DNA from: Paucibacter aquatile
GTDB taxonomy: Bacteria; Pseudomonadota; Gammaproteobacteria; Burkholderiales; Burkholderiaceae_C
Direction: 5' to 3'
NCBI RefSeq assembly: GCF_002885975.1
Contig: NZ_POSP01000003.1
Coordinates: forward strand, 868,001-932,000
Length of the DNA stretch: 64,000 nucleotides
Both the position numbers and the translations under genes were made by a program. Position 1 is the stretch's first letter, and each line of letters begins with the position of its first letter. Shown here piece by piece: positions 60,796 through 64,000 of the stretch. A model generated the notes under the pieces. The model worked only from the letters and a program-made list of their open reading frames with translations. It was not told the origin of the DNA and made no database searches.

Positions 60796-61995
60796 ATGTC
60801 TACCCCCCATCTGCGCCGCCGCGCCTTCCTGCCGCTCCTGCCCGCCTGCCTCTTGCCCGCCGCCGTTCTGAGTGCCTGTGGCGGCAGCGCCGAACGCGAG
60901 GAGCTGCTGCGCCCCGAACTGTTGCAAGAGGAAGCCCGTCTGAGCGAGCTGGCGCAGGCCGCAGTCGCGACTGGCCTGGTGGGTGCGATGTTCGCCAGTC
61001 AATTTGAAGGCGCGCACAAGCTCTACCTCGGCTGCGCCGGTCTGAGCCAGCAAGGCCAAAACACAGCCCTGTCCCGCCACCATGCCATGCAGCTGGGCTC
61101 TCTCGGCAAATCAATGACAGCAACATTGGCGGCCGAGCTGGTGCGCCAGGGCAAGCTGCGCTGGGACAGCCGGCCCGCCGAGCTGCTCCCCGATCTCACG
61201 CCCATCCTGCACCCGGGCTATGCCAACATCACCCTGCGCCAGATGCTGGACCACCGCAGCGGCATGCCGACATTTCAGGAGCCGAGCGAGCTTGCCGAGC
61301 TGGCAGACTACCTGGCCATTCAGACGGAGCCCCTGCCCCAGACTGACCGTGAGCGGCGGCGGCTGTTGGCCCGCTGGGTGCTGGCACGCCCTCCCGCGAC
61401 TGCGCCGGGAGGCGAGTTGCTGTACTCCAACGCCGGCTACACCCTGGCTGGGGCCATGCTGGAGGCGGCGAGCGGCCAGGATTTCAACACCCTGCTGCTC
61501 CACTGGGCCCGTGGCCTGGGTCTGGACTTCGCGCTGAGCCCGCCCACCCATGCCCCGCAAGGCCATGTCGGCCCGAAGCCGCAGGCACTGAAGCCCTACC
61601 AGGCGCTGGCGCCGGAATGGTCGGTCTGGGTCGACGGAGCGCTGCAACCCTCGGGCAATGTCTGGCTGAGCGCGGCGGGCTACGGCCGTTGGCTGGCCGA
61701 GCATCAGCGTGCCTTTCAGGGTCATAGCCATGGGCTGGCACCCGACTACATTCAAGCCCTGCGCCAGCTGCCCGCAGGCGAGTACAGCCTGGGCTGGGTG
61801 GCCATGGAAATCAAAGGCAAGCGAAGCCTGGTTCACACCGGCGCCTATGCCGGCTTCATGAGCATGGTGCTTCTCCAGCTCGACGGCAAGCGAGCCTGCT
61901 TCGGTCTGAGCAACACCGAGGGCAACAACGAGGTCGGCGACAGCTGGGTGCTGGATGCGCTGAACCACGGCGTTTTGCATGCGGCCGACCATTGA
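60796..61995 (+). CDS. Exported serine hydrolase (beta-lactamase/penicillin-binding-like)
   Basis: The 399-residue protein has a Tat-type start (LRRRAFLPLLPACLLPAAVL) and a lipobox (AVLSACGG), so export as a lipoprotein is likely. The class C beta-lactamase-related fold shows S-x-x-K (GSLGKSMTATLAAELVRQG), Y-x-N (YSNAGYTLAG) and H-T-G (VHTGAYAGFMS). It could be an esterase, carboxypeptidase or beta-lactamase-related hydrolase; sequence does not decide. It follows the sensor kinase with 81 bases between them and may belong to its operon. After it comes the SRP RNA gene. Confidence 0.85.
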   Translation: MSTPHLRRRAFLPLLPACLLPAAVLSACGGSAEREELLRPELLQEEARLSELAQAAVATGLVGAMFASQFEGAHKLYLGCAGLSQQGQNTALSRHHAMQLGSLGKSMTATLAAELVRQGKLRWDSRPAELLPDLTPILHPGYANITLRQMLDHRSGMPTFQEPSELAELADYLAIQTEPLPQTDRERRRLLARWVLARPPATAPGGELLYSNAGYTLAGAMLEAASGQDFNTLLLHWARGLGLDFALSPPTHAPQGHVGPKPQALKPYQALAPEWSVWVDGALQPSGNVWLSAAGYGRWLAEHQRAFQGHSHGLAPDYIQALRQLPAGEYSLGWVAMEIKGKRSLVHTGAYAGFMSMVLLQLDGKRACFGLSNTEGNNEVGDSWVLDALNHGVLHAADH

Positions 61996-62069
61996 GCGCC
62001 AAGGGAATCGAGCCCGGTTTCAAGGATTGACCCGGCGAAGGCTTGAAGGAGAGCGTGCCGCGCATCGTT

Positions 62070-62075
62070 TACAAT
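62070..62075 (+). promoter_or_regulatory. -10 element of the 4.5S RNA gene
   Basis: TACAAT at 62070-62075 lies about seven bases before the predicted RNA start. A weak -35 candidate is TTGAAG near 62043. The short -10 to RNA distance fits a stable-RNA promoter. Confidence 0.55.
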
Positions 62076-62082
62076 GCACGCT

Positions 62083-62176
62083 GACGGGCCTCCTCGCATG
62101 GAAGCGCGGCCAACCGGGTCAGGTGGGGAACCAAGCAGCCCTAGCCGTTGTGACCAGTGCCGAGGCAGGGCTCGTC
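62083..62176 (+). ncRNA. ffs: 4.5S signal recognition particle RNA
   Basis: The core matches the bacterial small SRP RNA: GGTCAGG, then TGG-GGAA-CCA as the closing helix and GGAA tetraloop, then AGCAGCC, giving the symmetric loop and tetraloop that Ffh recognises (62112-62140 or so). The ends pair: GACGGGCC at 62083 with GGGCTCGTC ending at 62176. The RNA should be about 94 nt, and it guides membrane proteins to the Sec translocon with Ffh and FtsY. A strong terminator follows. Confidence 0.95.
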
Positions 62177-62192
62177 AACCCGAACACCAAAA

Positions 62193-62226
62193 AGCCCGCT
62201 GAGCGCACTGCTCAGCGGGCTTTTTC
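62193..62226 (+). terminator. Intrinsic terminator of the 4.5S RNA gene
   Basis: A 12-bp perfect stem AGCCCGCTGAGC/GCTCAGCGGGCT (62193-62204 with 62210-62221), loop GCACT, followed by TTTTTC. It starts 17 bases after the RNA. Confidence 0.95.
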
Positions 62227-62279
62227 TTGTGTGGAAACCCAGCGGCTCGGGCGGCCTGCACCGCCCGAGCGTGGGAGCC

Positions 62280-63233
62280 TCAGCCCAGGCGCAAGCGCTC
62301 GCGCGCAGCCTGGTACTCACGGCCCAGGCGCGCCACCAGCTCGGCCGCCGGCACCACGGCGCGAATAGCGCCGATGCCTTGGCCGCAGCCCCAGATGTCT
62401 TTCCAGGCCTTGCTGGAGCTGCCGCCGAAGTTCATCGCACTCGGGTCGCTCTCGGGCAGGTGATCCGGGTCCATGCCGGCTTTGACGATGGAGCCACGCA
62501 GGTAGTTGCCGTGTACGCCGGTGAAGAGGTTGCTGTAGACGATGTCGTCGCTGTTGCTGTCGACAATCATCTGCTTGTAATCCTCGGCGGCGCGGGCCTC
62601 CTCGGTGGCGATGAAGGCCGAGCCGATATAGGCCAGATCCGCACCCATCGCCTGGGCCGCCAGCACCGCGTCGCCGCTGGCGATAGACCCGGACAGCGCC
62701 ACCGGACCCTGGAACCACTCCCGGATTTCCTGGATCAGCGCGAAGGGGCTCTTGACCCCCGCATGGCCGCCGGCACCGGCCGCGACGGCGATCAGGCCGT
62801 CGGCGCCCTTCTCGATCGCCTTCTTGGCGAACTTGTTGTTGATGACGTCGTGCAGCACGATGCCGCCCCAGGAGTGCACGGCCTGGTTGACGTCCTCACG
62901 CGCGCCCAGCGAAGTGATGATGATGGGCACCTTGTACTTGGCGCACACCGCCATATCGTGCTCGAGCCGTTCATTGCTCTTGTGCACGATCTGGTTGATG
63001 GCGAAAGGCGCCGCCGGCTTGTCCGGGTTGGCGCGGTTGTAAGCCGCCAGTTCGGTGGTGATTTCGTTCAGCCATTCATCGAGCAGCTCGGCCGGCCGGG
63101 CATTGAGCGCCGGCATGGAGCCGACGATGCCGGCCTTGCACTGCGCGATCACCAGCTTGGGGTTGCTGATGATGAACAGGGGCGAGCCGATGATGGGCAG
63201 CGGCAGCTGCTTCAGGATCTCAGGGAGTGCCAT
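62280..63233 (-). CDS. Nitronate monooxygenase-like FMN protein
   Basis: The 317-residue TIM-barrel protein matches the NMO/2-nitropropane dioxygenase family: LPIIGSPLFIISNPKLVIAQ at the start, GSMPALNARPAELLDEWLNE, the FMN-phosphate region with GADGLIAVAAGAGGHAG, and ALSGSIASGDAVLAAQAMGA plus AYIGSAFIATEEA. NMOs oxidise alkyl nitronates; related proteins act as enoyl reductases. The gene ends next to the 4.5S RNA terminator and starts 14 bases after the acyl-CoA dehydrogenase gene, suggesting an operon for fatty or nitro-compound breakdown. Confidence 0.85.
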   Translation of the reverse strand: MALPEILKQLPLPIIGSPLFIISNPKLVIAQCKAGIVGSMPALNARPAELLDEWLNEITTELAAYNRANPDKPAAPFAINQIVHKSNERLEHDMAVCAKYKVPIIITSLGAREDVNQAVHSWGGIVLHDVINNKFAKKAIEKGADGLIAVAAGAGGHAGVKSPFALIQEIREWFQGPVALSGSIASGDAVLAAQAMGADLAYIGSAFIATEEARAAEDYKQMIVDSNSDDIVYSNLFTGVHGNYLRGSIVKAGMDPDHLPESDPSAMNFGGSSSKAWKDIWGCGQGIGAIRAVVPAAELVARLGREYQAARERLRLG

Positions 63234-63247
63234 CGTGCCGCGCCCGA

Positions 63248-64000
63248 TCAGAAGGCATCCAGGGCCAGGGCGGTGACGCTGTCGGCGCCCTCGACAATGG
63301 CATCGCGCGTGCCACCGGCACGGCTCAGGATGTGCTCGGCGTAGAAGCGAGCGGTGGCGATCTTGGCCGACATGAAGGCCGCGTCTTCACCGGCGGCCAG
63401 CTTGTCCTCGGCCACCAGCAGCGAGCGCGCCAGCTGCCAGCCGGCGACCAGATTGCCAGCCAGCATCAGGTAGGGCACGGAGCCGGCGTAGGTCGCGTTG
63501 GGGTTGCTGCGGGCGTTGGCGGCGATGAAGTTCACCACATCGACAAAAGCCAGACGGGCCGCGGTCAGGCGCTTTTGCACCGCGCGGGCGGCGGCGCTGT
63601 CGCGTGTCAGCAGCTGCGCTTCGGTGGCCTCGACCATGGCCGCGATGGAGCGGGCAAAGGCGCCGCCGTCGCGTGCGGTCTTGCGGCCGACCAGGTCATT
63701 GGCCTGGATGGCGGTCGTGCCTTCGTAAATGGTCAGGATCTTGGCATCGCGGTAATGCTGGGCAGCGCCGGTTTCCTCGATGAAGCCCATGCCGCCGTGC
63801 ACCTGCACGCCCAGGTCGGTGACCTCCAGGCTCATCTCGGTGCTGTAGCCCTTGACCAGGGGCACGAGGAACTCGTAGAAGGCCTGGCTCTGCTTGCAAA
63901 TCTCGGCATCGGCATGGTGGTGGGCCGCATCGTAGGCCGCGGCGGCCACGCTGGACATGGCGCGGCAACCCTCGGTCAGGGCGCGCATGGTCATCAGCAT
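63248..64000 (-). CDS. Acyl-CoA dehydrogenase, C-terminal part (partial)
   Basis: The 250 residues at the window edge form the C-terminal half of an acyl-CoA dehydrogenase of the ~600-residue type: VTDLGVQVHGGMGFIEETGA and AQHYRDAKILTIYEGTTAIQ with the FAD/active-site region, then NDLVGRKTARDGG and a helical C-terminal extension domain (DmdC-like) ending VEGADSVTALALDAF. Family members oxidise acyl-CoA to the 2-enoyl form. The frame is open to the right edge, so the start is outside; the ATG at the edge is internal. The NMO-like gene lies 14 bases downstream. Confidence 0.9.
   Translation of the reverse strand: MLMTMRALTEGCRAMSSVAAAAYDAAHHHADAEICKQSQAFYEFLVPLVKGYSTEMSLEVTDLGVQVHGGMGFIEETGAAQHYRDAKILTIYEGTTAIQANDLVGRKTARDGGAFARSIAAMVEATEAQLLTRDSAAARAVQKRLTAARLAFVDVVNFIAANARSNPNATYAGSVPYLMLAGNLVAGWQLARSLLVAEDKLAAGEDAAFMSAKIATARFYAEHILSRAGGTRDAIVEGADSVTALALDAF

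Overview
The window is high-GC DNA from a betaproteobacterium, most likely order Burkholderiales in the Leptothrix/Rubrivivax/Roseateles group. Pointers are the two PEP-CTERM proteins, the gene orders recR-ybaB-dnaX and rnhA-methyltransferase-gloB-mltD, the 4.5S RNA sequence and the Fur-type operators. The genus is my inference. Coding density is high and no tRNA, rRNA, CRISPR array or transposase was seen.

1-9.1 kb: the 3' end of mfd; a low-GC, catalytically dead-looking SerB paralogue beside the real serB; a YciB-like membrane protein; a flavin reductase; rraA; a small S4 protein; two uncharacterised proteins; and a thiamine-diphosphate enzyme. The 5' end of that enzyme gene has been split by about 1.1 kb carrying an HNH nuclease gene and a synonymously recoded replacement 5' end. 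9.1-24.5 kb: MFS exporter with divergent AraC regulator; nadA; two Fur-boxed TonB receptors, the second with a PepSY reductase-like partner; comFB-like gene; modA and nadB; sterol desaturase-like gene; AraC regulator overlapping a DUF2804 gene.

24.5-45 kb: clpB with a sigma-32-like promoter; a giant PEP-CTERM protein with 642-bp near-identical repeats; crcB-moaE; an SPFH/DUF4178/DUF350 cluster separated by two opposite-strand genes from a membrane aminopropyltransferase and a Tat lipoprotein flavin oxidase; two paralogous outer-membrane beta-barrels flanking soxR and a questin-oxidase-like gene that share a SoxR-type operator. Two inverted copies of a ~600-bp, two-armed, hairpin-rich element fill two convergent intergenic gaps (24554-25161 and 44311-44905).

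45-64 kb: mostly housekeeping. RND efflux pump and adaptor, rnhA, methyltransferase, gloB, mltD, a MAPEG protein, recR, ybaB, dnaX, a divergent PurM-like protein, a two-component system, a serine hydrolase, the 4.5S (SRP) RNA with terminator, a nitronate monooxygenase-like gene and the 3' end of an acyl-CoA dehydrogenase.

The most unusual items are the HNH insertion with a recoded rescue end, the two-armed palindromic element with a compensatory stem change, and the SerB pseudophosphatase.
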